In this document: one piece after another, positions 1 to 10,565 of the stretch
Layout of the letters: each line of letters begins with the position of its first letter
Numbering within the stretch: the stretch's first letter is position 1
Source of the DNA: Apiosordaria backusii
Taxonomy: Eukaryota > Ascomycota > Sordariomycetes > Sordariales > Lasiosphaeriaceae
Assembly (NCBI GenBank): GCA_030549205.1
Contig: JAUKTV010000004.1
Coordinates: forward strand, 1,674,001 to 1,738,000
Reading direction: 5' to 3'
Length of the DNA: 64,000 nucleotides
Notes under the pieces: generated by a model
What the model saw: the letters and a program-made list of their open reading frames with translations, nothing else
Database searches by the model: none
Told to the model about the DNA's origin: nothing
Position numbers and translations under genes: made by a program

Positions 1-1057
1 AAGAAAAAGTACAATACTTCCTCTTCGTCGAAGCCGAGTTGGAGGAACCGTAAATCTCCTCCGAACAGGCAGCTATAGAGCTCGAAGCGGTAGAGTGCCC
101 TCAGGAGACGTGTGTTTTCCGTGGTTGACAGCTTGGTGAACGTGGGTGGACGCTGAGGGTCAAACTTGGAAAGAAAGAAGCGTGCGCATTGTACAGTAAG
201 CGGTTGAGCATATCTCTGCCAAAACAAGTAGATTTGAAGTAAGTAGTCCTCATCGTACTTATCGATGAGCCTACCGATATCGGGCTCGACTTTGCGGTGG
301 TCATTGTACTTGTCCAGGTGCTTCCTAACTTCGTCCTTCTTGACTGACTTGTCACCTCGCAATGTGGCAGCTTCTTGAACAGCCAAGGCATCGACTAATA
401 CGGTACTCAATGACATCATGAGGCATCCAGCAAGTAAATCCTTTTTATTCAGGAGGTACTGCTGGAAAAACATGGGGGATGCTCGCACGAGGGACATTAG
501 GTCGCTGAAATCGGGGATAGAGCGGAGGATCTTCAGACGAAGCTCGGGGGCAGCAGTTCGAGTGATCGAGGCTCGGCGGGTAGGACCTCCAATGATCGGG
601 ACTCGGATGCCAGCCTAGATTGGGTGGTTGCCTTGAGTGCGAACAAGCCCGCCAAGCGATCGTAGATGTACCACAGAGTTTCGAATAGCTGAGGCTTGGA
701 TGCCACCTCAGATTCCATTCCAGGCTTGGTAGGTAGAACCTCCGATGATTGAGGCTTTGATGCTGGGACAACACGGGACGTTGTCCAGGACGCGAATAAG
801 TCCACCCAGCAAGAGATATATCCCGTGACCTTTCGCCACAGAACTTCGAGTAACCAAGGCTGTTGTAATGCCTTGGAGTTCGTTCGAATCTCGGTGTGTA
901 CTATCTTCAATGATCCAGGATTAGATGCCAGCCCAGGTTGGGCCGCTGGCTCGGGTGCGAACAAGCCAGCGCGGGCATCTTGGTAGGTCTTGGGCAACGC
1001 CAATAGAGGAATAATGAACCATTGAAAGATACAATGTAAAAACCAGAGGCGTTTCAT
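1..1057 (-). CDS. F-box-like hypothetical protein, 3' end outside the window, internal frameshift
   Basis: The 3' part runs off the left edge. Reading leftward from about 555, the frame gives LPPELRLKIL followed by RSIPDFSDLMSLVRASP, the opening of an F-box-like domain seen in a large family of ascomycete hypothetical proteins. About 100 residues later comes RLLRALYRFELYSCLFG, also typical of that family. The F-box frame has no ATG. It joins the upstream frame only if one base is added to the C5 run (G5 on the plus strand, 546-550), turning a premature stop into LELLPPELRLK. The upstream frame starts at an ATG at 1057 and opens with a hydrophobic stretch (MKRLWFLHCIFQW), then carries degenerate repeats such as SLEVLPAEPRSLELLP and SSEVLPTKPGM. 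The family's N terminus is usually short, so the true start may lie well inside this interval. The F-box-like identity is fairly sure; the start and the role of the repeats are not. Confidence 0.55.
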
Positions 1058-2047
1058 GTTGATGCCACCAGGTCGAAGTGCTATATTTTGGCGAAAAGGA
1101 CAGAAATGCTGGAAATTCATGTCAGTGAGCGGACACATGGAATAAATTTTTTTTCTCGTAGACTCAGACTAGACACTTCACTAAGCCCATGTGGAAAGCC
1201 ATCGTCACTTTCGCCAGCAACGCCGCCTCCTGTCGCTGATACGAGCAGCTGCATTATCGTGGGGCTCACGGACTGATGGACGTTGAAACTCTTGCGCCCC
1301 AGACAGCACGCAACCAAGCGAGATCCTCATCCGTACCTCCGAGATGTCGTTTCATCGTAGAGCATGGCGATAAGTGTGGGATAACATCATGAACCATCGA
1401 TCAGGCCTTATCTCCGTGCGATGACAAAAGCCAAGGAGTCCATAAGGTATCGACGGGTGGGCGAGATTCTGATGAGGCCGGTGGTTGCAACTTCTGGTTC
1501 TCGGCTGAATCCTGTTGGGGTTTGTTGGGGTAATGGGATCAAGTAAGTGCATTGCTGTCTGTTAGTTCCAGAGGGGAAAGTCTATACGTCATGGCTGGGG
1601 CGTTGTTGGCCTTTTCCTTGACTGTGGGTCGGTTCAAGAGGCGGAAGAGGTAACGTGAGTGTAAGAAGAAGCAGTTGATTGAGGATGGTTCCAAAGTAGC
1701 TATGGGGCTAGCGGGACGTGTATTTGTCTCTGGTAGTCCACCCAAGTCCCTGACAAAGGGGGCAATGACAGAGGTAAAGGGAAAGGGAGGGCAGCCGCGG
1801 AAAGCGAAAGGGAAAGCCATCGCTCGGAAGGGAACCTGGAAAGAGGGGATGGTGTCAACCTTTATGGTTTAGTAGTACTAGACCGCCGAACCGTGGTTGA
1901 ACTTTATCAAAGTGAAGCCAACGTCACGATATGGGGGCTATCTCCCCTCATGAAGATGCCTTGCAGCAGTAGTGCAACAGCTCCAACATCACATGGCCTC
2001 AAGGCGGTCAAATTTGTCTCCGGCACCAATGCTTCGGATACTTGGAA
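1058..2047. other. intergenic, no supported gene
   Basis: This lies between the F-box-like gene and the 3' end of the Trm61 gene. Short open frames exist on both strands (for example around 1539-1872), but none has recognisable domains or codon pattern. It probably holds the promoter of the leftmost gene and the 3' UTR of Trm61. Confidence 0.5.
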
Positions 2048-3682
2048 CTACGGTACCACCCCAGAGGCCCCACCCTCGGCTGTCACAGCTAGCTCCGCAG
2101 CTCTCTCCATTCGTCTTGCCTTTCTGTTCCCTGTCGCCTTTTGCAGCTGCTCCCTCCTCTCCTGTTTCCGTGCTGCCTTATCGACGACACCAATAACCTT
2201 TTGCTCACCAACTACGGGATGCCTGGCCGCCGCGGTAGCCTCGTCCTCTTCAGTCCACTCTCTTGGCAGAGTGGCAAACACGAGATAAGAAGTGTGTGTC
2301 TTGATCTCCGGCTCGCCGCGAGTGATCAGCCGACCTTCCATCCAAAGAGGCATCCCTGACGCTGGTGTCTCAAAGCTCTCTGGAGAGGCAGGTTTGTGGT
2401 CAATCTTGACTTTCTTGTCACCACCGCGCTTCTTGCCGCCTTTCTGCTCTTTCTTCTCATGCCGCTTGATTAGTCCGTCATCGTCACCATCCATCTCGTC
2501 ATCCGACTCTTTCGACTTTGCGGCATGCTCGCGGAACCGAGTTTCTATCTCGGTCAGTCTGGCGAGAGCCTCATCAACATCCCGAGCCGAGTTGTTGACA
2601 CCACGGTCCATGGAAAGATTTAGACCGACGCGCTCACGTGAGGTGTGATATTTTCGGTTGGCGATCTCGACCATGTCGATATCCACCCATCCCAGGCGCC
2701 GCAATGCCGAGACGGTCTTGGTGACTTGTTCGATACATGGAGAAAAGGTGCAGATGTGGGCGCTCTTCCTTGGGTTTAGTGGTGATACCCAGTCCTTGTC
2801 TTGTGGATTCTTGGGGTTCCGTCGTGACAGGTGATGTAGTGCCTCCCATGGGGCTGGAAGGTCAAGGAAGATGGCCTCAGCTTCGGGACTCTTGCCATCG
2901 ATCAGGAACCCGCCATTGTAAACATCCCGATGTGTCAGGTGCACCAGGCTATCAAGATTGTGTTCCTCCAGCTCCTTATTCATTTTGTGATATCGCTGCT
3001 CGTGAAATTCGAAGCTGTAGACTTTGCCTTTGCGCTCGCCTTCAGTTGGGTAACCGTTGTAAACGGCTCGTACAGAGGCATGGCTGAAGCTGCCGCTACC
3101 AGCACCAGCCTCGATCAGCACAGAGCCAGGCCTGGCGCGTATCCTGTGCAAAACGTAGCTGTAGTCGGGGGTATAGACGACCTGTGTCCGATGAGGCAGG
3201 CTGCTGGTCCAGACCTCGGGAGTCGGGGGGAGAATGTGGATGAAACCGCTGACGTCGGCCACTACTTTCTTGGTGGCGGCGGTAGAGCCGTCATTGACCT
3301 CTGCAGGGGTGCTTTCTTGTTCGGTCTTCTCTTCAGTGACGGTGGCGGAGGCCTCTCTTCCGTTGTCGTCGCTCTTGTCGCGCTTTCTCTTATTGTTGCG
3401 ACCTCGGGAGCCAGTATCGACCTTCGATGCGCGAATTTGTGAACCCCATGGCACGCCGATCATGGTCGAATGAGGGAAGGAACCATAGCGGGTATTGACG
3501 ACAGCACCCTCAGCGTATCCATCATGCTTCCCAGCTGGCGCCTTGAGGTAGACGGGTTGAAGGTTGTCGCGCGAGAGCTGGAGGATGGCCAGCGACCCGA
3601 CCTTGGTAGTTTTGCCCGGCTCCAAGAATGGCGATATTTTGGGCGCCTGGCTGCGCGTCACGGGCGCCATTGTGCCGTCCAT
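2048..3682 (-). CDS. TRM61: tRNA (adenine(58)-N1)-methyltransferase catalytic subunit Trm61 (Gcd14)
   Basis: A single uninterrupted frame of 544 residues. With Trm6 this family makes m1A58 in the T loop of tRNAs in the nucleus, which stabilises initiator tRNA-Met. Residues 25-85 form the N-terminal barrel region (SLAILQLSRDNLQPVYLK, then RYGSFPHSTMIGVPWGS). SAM motif I is at 187-200 (VLIEAGAGSGSFSH), and the catalytic-loop Asp of LDLPAPWEAL is at about 274. RGEPEIKTHTSYLVFATLP near the C terminus is characteristic of the family. Residues 90-140 are a polar insertion rich in K, E and T, and a second Lys-rich linker lies at about 390-430; both are usual in fungal Trm61. The first ATG of the frame is used and four residues later there is another Met. 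It sits tandem with the WW-domain gene, separated by about 1.1 kb. Confidence 0.95.
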   Translation of the reverse strand: MDGTMAPVTRSQAPKISPFLEPGKTTKVGSLAILQLSRDNLQPVYLKAPAGKHDGYAEGAVVNTRYGSFPHSTMIGVPWGSQIRASKVDTGSRGRNNKRKRDKSDDNGREASATVTEEKTEQESTPAEVNDGSTAATKKVVADVSGFIHILPPTPEVWTSSLPHRTQVVYTPDYSYVLHRIRARPGSVLIEAGAGSGSFSHASVRAVYNGYPTEGERKGKVYSFEFHEQRYHKMNKELEEHNLDSLVHLTHRDVYNGGFLIDGKSPEAEAIFLDLPAPWEALHHLSRRNPKNPQDKDWVSPLNPRKSAHICTFSPCIEQVTKTVSALRRLGWVDIDMVEIANRKYHTSRERVGLNLSMDRGVNNSARDVDEALARLTEIETRFREHAAKSKESDDEMDGDDDGLIKRHEKKEQKGGKKRGGDKKVKIDHKPASPESFETPASGMPLWMEGRLITRGEPEIKTHTSYLVFATLPREWTEEDEATAAARHPVVGEQKVIGVVDKAARKQERREQLQKATGNRKARRMERAAELAVTAEGGASGVVP

Positions 3683-4786
3683 AGCGACTGATGGGTGACG
3701 TTTCGCGATTTGAAGACGAGGTGAGGTGGTGATTGACCAATGCAGTTCAGCGGTGGCGGAAAAGTTTCAGGGACCTGAGCTGGAAAATTGTGAAAAAATC
3801 AATGGGGTGCGGGGTGCGGGGTGCGGGGCGCAATTGGAGCGTAAATTACACGGCTTGCTGTGTCTCCAAATTCCATGAAACCAATGACAGAGCTTTTGAT
3901 GAAGGAAAGAAAAGTCTAGAAGAGCGGGTGCACTGAAGTTAACCCAAGATATTTTGAAGAAGGCGAACCAAGAGAATTTCGGAAGAAAAGTTATCGGCAC
4001 ACAGCAAACTCTCTACTTCCACCTTTGGCGCAATACGCATTTGGAGATACGTAACGATGGTACCCGTATTTCATGCACCTTGGCGTCGGGACGAAAATAA
4101 GCTTTGCCAAGAATGCGGGCGAGCTCCGCCGAGCCCACAAAACCTCCACTGCTGTGCCCGCTTGGCGATGTCAATACGAAAGGACCACAATCCCACAGTT
4201 ACTGGAAATATCGCAGAACAGCTTAATCTTGAGTGCGCTGTGGCATGACTCTGAAGTCAACGCACTCTAGCTTCCCGACCTCCTGCCCTCTCACCGTTCT
4301 GGGACCCTCCTCGTGGCCCACAATAAACCATCGTACAACCCTCATACAACCCTCTTTAACCCTCCTCACACCCAAACCAAACCCCCTAACCAACCACCCT
4401 AAAACCTCATCGACTCATGAACATCATAACTCCTAAAATAATCCCCTCGTCAGTACCTCTCCCCCTCTAACTTTCCTAAACACCAAATAACTTACGGATC
4501 CCACCCCTCCTGTCCTCCATACTGCCGCTCATACAACCATCAACTTGTCAGTGTCGTCACGACACTCTGTATACATGTGACGCACGCCTGCTCGGCACTT
4601 TTCTCAACTATGTAAGAATATGTCTAGTTCATTCTGTGATATCTGGCCCTAGCATCATGGTATCTCGTTCTCATATCAGTCATTACACATTGCCCGCCCA
4701 TTACCATCCATAAAAAGCCCTTAAGGATCCCGATCATGCCCCTTATAACTGTTGAAACACCCCTCTACCCCCTCAAACCCAATCCG
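3683..4786. other. intergenic: Trm61 promoter and WW-gene 3' region
   Basis: The right half (about 4260-4500) is strongly C/T-rich on the plus strand with almost no G. The left half carries a GC-rich heptamer repeat close to the Trm61 start. No gene is supported. Confidence 0.6.
3804..3831. repeat. GGGGTGC heptamer tandem repeat
   Basis: Three perfect copies of GGGGTGC and a fourth with one change stand about 120-150 bases upstream of the Trm61 start codon. It is a short minisatellite; any promoter role is speculation. Confidence 0.85.
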
Positions 4787-7700
4787 CTACTGATATTCAT
4801 ACCCCCACCCAGACCCATCATAACTGCTATTCGTCACTGGCGGAGGCGGCCTCGTCGCACCGGTAGTCGGCGCCACCATCATACTAAACGGCCGGTGAGA
4901 AGCCCCGCCCCCACCACCTCCAACACCGCCAAACCCTGAACCACCACCGGTACCGGTATTGGGAAAGAACGGCCCACCTTGTCCGCCTTGTCCGCCTGGA
5001 ACCGGCGCCGCGCTATTTACCCCAGGAATGCCGCCGTTGAAACCCTGCCACTGTTGTTGTTGCTGTTGCTGCTGCGGAAAAGGCGGATAATGCTGGGGTT
5101 GATACTGTTGCACCGGTTGGGAGTTTTGGCGCATGTGATGAGACGGTTGAACTGGCTGGTGCGGGGGTTGTGCGTTCATTTGGAGTGTTCGCCCAGCAGG
5201 CTGTGATTGCTGCTGCCCAGGAGGGGGAAGTTGCCCGCCGCTCTTGGCAGCATTTTTCTGTAGCTTCGTCCCTGCACTGCTCGAGCCGCCTTTTCGTAGA
5301 CTGTCGGAGCGGAATAATTTCCCAATGCCAAAAAATGAGCCTTTTGATTCTTGCTGAGGCACTGGGGATGCGGTTGGCTGTGGGCTTGGCTGGCTGAAGG
5401 GCGGTGGTTGTAGCGGTGCTGTCCGAAACTGGGGTGCTTGGGGCGGGGGTGCCGTTGTGTTCTGCCCAGAATTTCCTGTGATGGCCGATGGAGGAGACGT
5501 CGGTGGAGCGTATGCCATATATTTTTGCGGTGGTGGCGGCCCTTCGGCCACCCCGGGGGAAGCTCGGTTTGGCTGCGGCGTTGTGCGTCGTAGCGAGGCC
5601 GTTCTTTGCGGAACGAGTCCCGGAGGAACGCTCTCATCGATATTCGAGATTGGTTGATTGGGCGCATATCCCCCTGGCTGTGGGTGTTTGGGAGGTAAAT
5701 CTGTACTCGGTGGCTGTGGCATTGGCGGTGGTCCAACCATAGACCGACGTTTGTTCGTGACAGCAATCGACGTCTCTGATCCTAGCGGGCTCGGTGTAGG
5801 TTGAGGGGGTGGCTGGGACGAAGAAAAGGTTGTACTGGGATTGACCAACATGCTATAACGGTTATTTCTCAACGACGATGACTGAGGAGTGTCATCTTGT
5901 GAAACTTGATGACTAGGTTTTATCGGCATTGGGGCGGAGAAGCGCGAAAGGTTCACTGGATGGGAGCTGAGCGGATGGTGGCCAGCTGGAAGGACGTAAG
6001 GCACATCGCTAGACAAGTTGGGAGCCCCGGATGCTTGTGCGCTGGCAGTCAATGAGGAAGGCGCCCGTGACATCACAGGGTTCGCTCCACCGGTAGCACT
6101 TTGCGGCGATGGGCTGGGTGCATGCTGTTCTCGTGAGAGAGATTGATGTCCAGAGACATGATGGTGAGGCAAAGATGGAGGAGGCGTTTGGGGGCCTGAG
6201 CTGCGTGGTTCTGGTGTGTGAGGTGTCTTCGGAGGGCGTGGCGGGCCATGTCGAACTGCGACCTCAGCAGATGCATCTTGACTACTGTTGTGGCCCGATT
6301 GGAGAGACGAGCTTCCTCCAATCCCAGGTCGAGAATATTGAGACTGCCAGGATGTTGACCCGGCCGATGGTGGCAATGAAAGCCGCTTATTGACTGCCGA
6401 TGTAGACTGCCCCGGATCTCGGACGAGCGATGATTCACGCGGCGGTATAGGCTGCGGAAATGTGCCAGCATCTGAGACGAGACCCGGCGAAGTTGGCATC
6501 ACCAGCTTATTGTCAAGAGTGTAAATGTTCGTTGTGTTTGGCGACGAGATCTGGGCTGGCATAGGATCTGACGGTATCTTCGTTAATCCTGGCCCTGCCG
6601 CGGCAGCAAGAGAACCGCCAGATTCGGTAGCTTTTTGCCCTTCCCCCCATGTAACAGCTCGAGCAGAGGAACTCAGCGGTGGTGGCCCACGGGAAGCGGT
6701 CTTCGCAATGAATGACAAGGGAGGCGGCGTTTGCGGTGGACTGACAGGATCCCGAGACCTAGTTGCCTGGATTTCTGGTGTGCTCATGGTAGGGACGGAT
6801 ACCGTCGGGTTGTCTGGTGGCGCTGGTGTAGTCTCCCGTGACACTATATAAACTTCGGTAGGTGGTGCTGGGGGCCTAAGAGTAGAGGATACGGTTGGCA
6901 GGCTGTTCTGAGGGGCAAGAGGAGGAGGAGATTTACGGGTGAGTTTCAAGGGCTGTGGGAGATCGGGACTTGAGGGCGGGAGGGGAGCAGAAAAATCCGA
7001 AGATCTTGTCGTACTTGCCTCGCTGGTGTTGTAATGATAAGACAAAGCTGGTTGGGACTTTATATTCTGCAGTGCGCTTGGTGCACTAGGAGCCGACGGA
7101 GGGATCTGCGGGCGCATACCATAGTATGAACCGGCCATGGAATCGCCTGGGGCTGTGCTTGTTCTCGGAAGCGCAGGTCGATCTCGTCCCGGATCGGCGG
7201 CTGCTTGGCCGTAGCCTGTTTTGGATAACATCGCAACGGTTTCCTCTATATCACGCTGCAAATCCCACGAAGTAGGTTTGTAGGCCGTATACCTCTGGTT
7301 GGTGTCTGTGCCGTGGCTTGATGGGCTTTGACTCGGCGGACTCCGGCTCTGTGGGGGAGATTTGGAGAGGACAGGGCGACCTCGGGCAGGTTGAAGAACC
7401 GACGGAACATGAGTGAGCCCGGAAGTATTGCCTTGTTGTGTAGGCGCAGAGTTGTTCTCATGCCTCGTGCCATGTCCCGGAATAGGGGGGCGTGCACTTT
7501 CTTCTGCTGGGTCTACCGGCTTCTTCGGTGAGACCATCAGTGCTGACAAGGCAGCGGGTATCTCTGGCCGTCTCCAATTGGATGGTGGCGGGCCAGCGAG
7601 GGAGTGTCTCTTGTTTTCACCGACCGGAGCTTGTTTGGGAACTTCCTCAGTAACGGCGTTCATAGATGGATTCCACGGCCGGTATTGTCCCTGGTACGGA

Positions 7701-8884
7701 TCCCTCGTTGAATTCAGCTGCGCAGATGTCAGAACTGGCTGGGGCATCGAGTTCTGGCGAACAGGAGGCCGGTAAGGGTCGGGAGAAGTCTGATGGCTTG
7801 AGCTGTAGGCACCGGGTTGCTGTCGGCGGGCGTCGAAGCTCGGAGATCCGGACGAGAGAGCCTTTTGCTCCGTACCACCTAGACGCTGCATCCGACTCGG
7901 GGGTATTGCGTCTGAGTGCAACTCAGAAGGGGCTAGGGGAAAGGCATTTGCGTAAATTAGTGGCGGGCCAGTATCCATCATAATGTCATTGCCAGGCAAT
8001 TCCACTGGTGTCGGATTTACATCCTCGTGGCATTGTCCAGTCAGCTCGCTGGCAAGCTCGGCCACAAACCCAACCGGTGTGTATGCGACCTGTCGGCTGT
8101 CGAGTAACGGGATTGCGTCAACTCCAGGTGCGCTCTCTCCATGGACCTCCGCAATTTGCACACTATCGATCTCTTGAGTTGTACGAGCAGGTGGGTCCTG
8201 AACGATAGGTTGACTCTCGATTACAGGTTGACTCTTGATAACAGGTTGGCTCTCGATTACATTGTGGCTTTCGATGACAGGCTGGTTCTGAGTTACAGGC
8301 GGGCTCTCGATAACAGGTGGACTTTCGATAACGGGAAGGCTCTGGACAACGAGTGGAGTGGTTTCTGCGCTTACGACCGGTGAAATCGTCGTTTGCTGCG
8401 GTGATAACTCTGCAGTGGCTGGAGGAATTGGCGATGGGGCTGGGGCTGGTGTCGAAGTCGAAGTTGGGGGCTTTGTCTGGCTAGTCTTGGGGTCCTCTTT
8501 TTTCGATAGATCATCCTCGTCGTCTTGTAGGGGACTTATGTCATCGTAAGCTCCAGGTCCCATGTACATGAAGATATCAGGTTGGAACCAAGGAGCATTA
8601 GAGCCATCATCGTCCTCGGCAATGGTGGCACTGGCTAGTGTGTTTTTTGTTTTCGCGGTCGAGGTCCTCTCGCCGACGGTGCTCCTTCTCTTTACTTGCA
8701 ACTGGCTCACGAGTCTTTCTTCAGGTTCAAGATCGATAGGGGCGCTGTCGTCTATACTTTGAGGAAACTCGTCGCCGGGCTGCGGGAAATGGAACTGAGT
8801 GATTCCCGTGGGTTTGTAGCGGTAGAACCATCGTTGACTTTCCCCATCATAGTCCCACTCCCAATTTTCCGGAAGCGCAGACAT
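4787..8884 (-). CDS. WW-domain protein with very long proline-rich disordered region
   Basis: One uninterrupted frame of 1365 residues. Residues 4-36 form a WW domain: LPENWEW at the start, the aromatic pair at 19-21, and TQFHFP at the end, with Phe31 in place of the second Trp, a common variant. WW domains bind proline-rich peptides. Everything after residue 50 is low complexity and rich in P, S, Q and T. It includes a seven-residue repeat of the PVIES(Q/P) type at about residues 178-230, many PPPSSP-like stretches, a short poly-Q run near residue 1285 and a Gly-rich patch before the C-terminal GWGYEYQ. A conserved-looking island YKPTSWDLQRDIEETVAML lies near residue 525. No enzyme domain is visible, so a scaffold or adaptor is the reasonable inference. 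It is transcribed away from the MscS channel gene. Confidence 0.85.
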   Translation of the reverse strand: MSALPENWEWDYDGESQRWFYRYKPTGITQFHFPQPGDEFPQSIDDSAPIDLEPEERLVSQLQVKRRSTVGERTSTAKTKNTLASATIAEDDDGSNAPWFQPDIFMYMGPGAYDDISPLQDDEDDLSKKEDPKTSQTKPPTSTSTPAPAPSPIPPATAELSPQQTTISPVVSAETTPLVVQSLPVIESPPVIESPPVTQNQPVIESHNVIESQPVIKSQPVIESQPIVQDPPARTTQEIDSVQIAEVHGESAPGVDAIPLLDSRQVAYTPVGFVAELASELTGQCHEDVNPTPVELPGNDIMMDTGPPLIYANAFPLAPSELHSDAIPPSRMQRLGGTEQKALSSGSPSFDARRQQPGAYSSSHQTSPDPYRPPVRQNSMPQPVLTSAQLNSTRDPYQGQYRPWNPSMNAVTEEVPKQAPVGENKRHSLAGPPPSNWRRPEIPAALSALMVSPKKPVDPAEESARPPIPGHGTRHENNSAPTQQGNTSGLTHVPSVLQPARGRPVLSKSPPQSRSPPSQSPSSHGTDTNQRYTAYKPTSWDLQRDIEETVAMLSKTGYGQAAADPGRDRPALPRTSTAPGDSMAGSYYGMRPQIPPSAPSAPSALQNIKSQPALSYHYNTSEASTTRSSDFSAPLPPSSPDLPQPLKLTRKSPPPLAPQNSLPTVSSTLRPPAPPTEVYIVSRETTPAPPDNPTVSVPTMSTPEIQATRSRDPVSPPQTPPPLSFIAKTASRGPPPLSSSARAVTWGEGQKATESGGSLAAAAGPGLTKIPSDPMPAQISSPNTTNIYTLDNKLVMPTSPGLVSDAGTFPQPIPPRESSLVRDPGQSTSAVNKRLSLPPSAGSTSWQSQYSRPGIGGSSSLQSGHNSSQDASAEVAVRHGPPRPPKTPHTPEPRSSGPQTPPPSLPHHHVSGHQSLSREQHAPSPSPQSATGGANPVMSRAPSSLTASAQASGAPNLSSDVPYVLPAGHHPLSSHPVNLSRFSAPMPIKPSHQVSQDDTPQSSSLRNNRYSMLVNPSTTFSSSQPPPQPTPSPLGSETSIAVTNKRRSMVGPPPMPQPPSTDLPPKHPQPGGYAPNQPISNIDESVPPGLVPQRTASLRRTTPQPNRASPGVAEGPPPPQKYMAYAPPTSPPSAITGNSGQNTTAPPPQAPQFRTAPLQPPPFSQPSPQPTASPVPQQESKGSFFGIGKLFRSDSLRKGGSSSAGTKLQKNAAKSGGQLPPPGQQQSQPAGRTLQMNAQPPHQPVQPSHHMRQNSQPVQQYQPQHYPPFPQQQQQQQQWQGFNGGIPGVNSAAPVPGGQGGQGGPFFPNTGTGGGSGFGGVGGGGGGASHRPFSMMVAPTTGATRPPPPVTNSSYDGSGWGYEYQ
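8190..8350 (-). repeat. 21-bp coding tandem repeat (PVIESQ heptads)
   Basis: About seven imperfect 21-bp units in the WW gene encode variants of QPVIES (SPPVIES, NQPVIES, SHNVIES, SQPVIKS). Units differ by a few bases, so the array has partly diverged. Confidence 0.85.
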
Positions 8885-10565
8885 GCTTGATATTGTTCGC
8901 GTCGATTTTTTAACTCTGTTCGACGATGGCGTGTTTGTGATCTATGTGCTTCAGCCAGAGCCTCACCCAAAACTCGATCCGAGGCCGGCGCGAAGAATGT
9001 AACCCCGCAGCAAAGGGTGTTGGAAGCGTTTGGGAGCCGTTTCTACCTGGACAGACCCATGGCGAATAATTGTGTCTCGAGACTGGGAGAATATAGAAGG
9101 AAATGAGACCGTGACAGCTTGTCAGGCAGATGGGTGCACGGAAGGAAAAAAGCGGAAGAGAGGATACCAAGCGGGGAAGTAATATTTCAAAGCGGGAGAA
9201 CTCGACGCCGTGCGCGCTTCCAGACCAACCTGGAAGTGCCAGCAAACATAAGAAACAATAGGGTGCCCGAATTATCAGGGCGCTTTCCTCTTAGCAGCAT
9301 GGTGGCTTAAGGATGTCCAATAAAAGGCAGCATGTTCTGCGCACCCATGGCGTTTGTGCTGAGGCTTGGGCAGTCCGACATAAAACATGCCCAACAAAGT
9401 CCCATGTTGGTTGACCACCAAGCATTCAGCCTCAGGCTAGTGGATCGAGCTGAGGCTGGGCTTACAGGTCGCACCAGACCATGGCCCGTCCGAGTTATGC
9501 TGAAATCTCATGAGGCTGGTTGATTGTCAGATTTCTGAGTGAGAGAAGCAACAATGACGCTCGAGGAAAACCGAAGTCTGGAGACGTCTGCTCTCACTCA
9601 TCAAAGATGTTGACTGGGCTTCCCCGCACTTGCTGATGTTCCAGTGTGATGCCAAGCACTACTCACGCATGAATAGACCAGGAGGACCCGCTGCTTGAGG
9701 GAAATATGTGAGAATATATCAAATATTTGAAGAAGCCATGTTTTATTGCTGACGGCGAAAAAGGTATGTTTGTGGTGGTGATCATGAAATTCGGATGAAC
9801 TTTTGACAGGAAAGTGTGCTGGCAGCCGCTGGTGAGAGATGAGTGGATGGCAGGCAGTGACAAGGGACTTGGGCCCTGACTCCGCCAAGGGGTTCCTGAA
9901 GGGTCCACCAGTTTGACGTCACCGCCAAGAGATAAGATGGGGGGCAGCAGGTCGATCTCTGGTCCACTTCATCCCAATTCTGCAATTCAACGCGTTCAAA
10001 ACTCCATCTTCCCCTCTTCCATGAATCGATTTTTCTCATGAAACCGGCATCTCGCAGAGACCAAGACAACATGGAGGACCCACCCAAACACAGTGAAACA
10101 CGACATCCCGACACCCCGATCAACGGTCCCTGGGCTTTCCCCTGGTCCCGGATCTGTCGATGATATTCACAGATACAGATAACAGGAGGATATCTGGAAG
10201 CCACCTGGCCCACCGCCGACGGAGCTGGGGACCGGTTGGCAACAACATGGAGGCTTTTTTCTAGCTCTGTTGGCGTGGCTGGAACCCAAGAAGCGTTCAA
10301 CCGATGCTGTAATCCGCAGCCGACGGGGCGAGCACTACTGCCTCCCACTTCGGTTGCCGCCGTCCCACACCTCCTGTGGGTCGTTTCGTCGATCTGTCGG
10401 TACGTTTGAAGCTCCGGTGGAAGTCCCTGAAGTATACAAGCCGTTTGTCCACGTCCCCGGTTTTTCAATTTTCTCCCGCTTGACTTGACTTGCTTTGGGC
10501 CGGGCGCTGAAGCACCAACACATGCCAACCACTCTCGTTTTACCTAGTACTGTCGATGCGCCATC
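8885..10565. other. divergent promoter region between WW and MscS genes
   Basis: About 1.7 kb separate two genes read outward. A 248-codon open frame on the minus strand (9782-10528) lacks domains and has biased low-information composition; I do not treat it as a gene. Both 5' UTRs probably lie here. Confidence 0.6.

Noticed and set aside
9782..10528. 248-codon open frame on the minus strand upstream of the MscS gene
   Set aside because: No domain, low-information composition and a position in the shared promoter region; it reads like antisense noise in GC-rich DNA.
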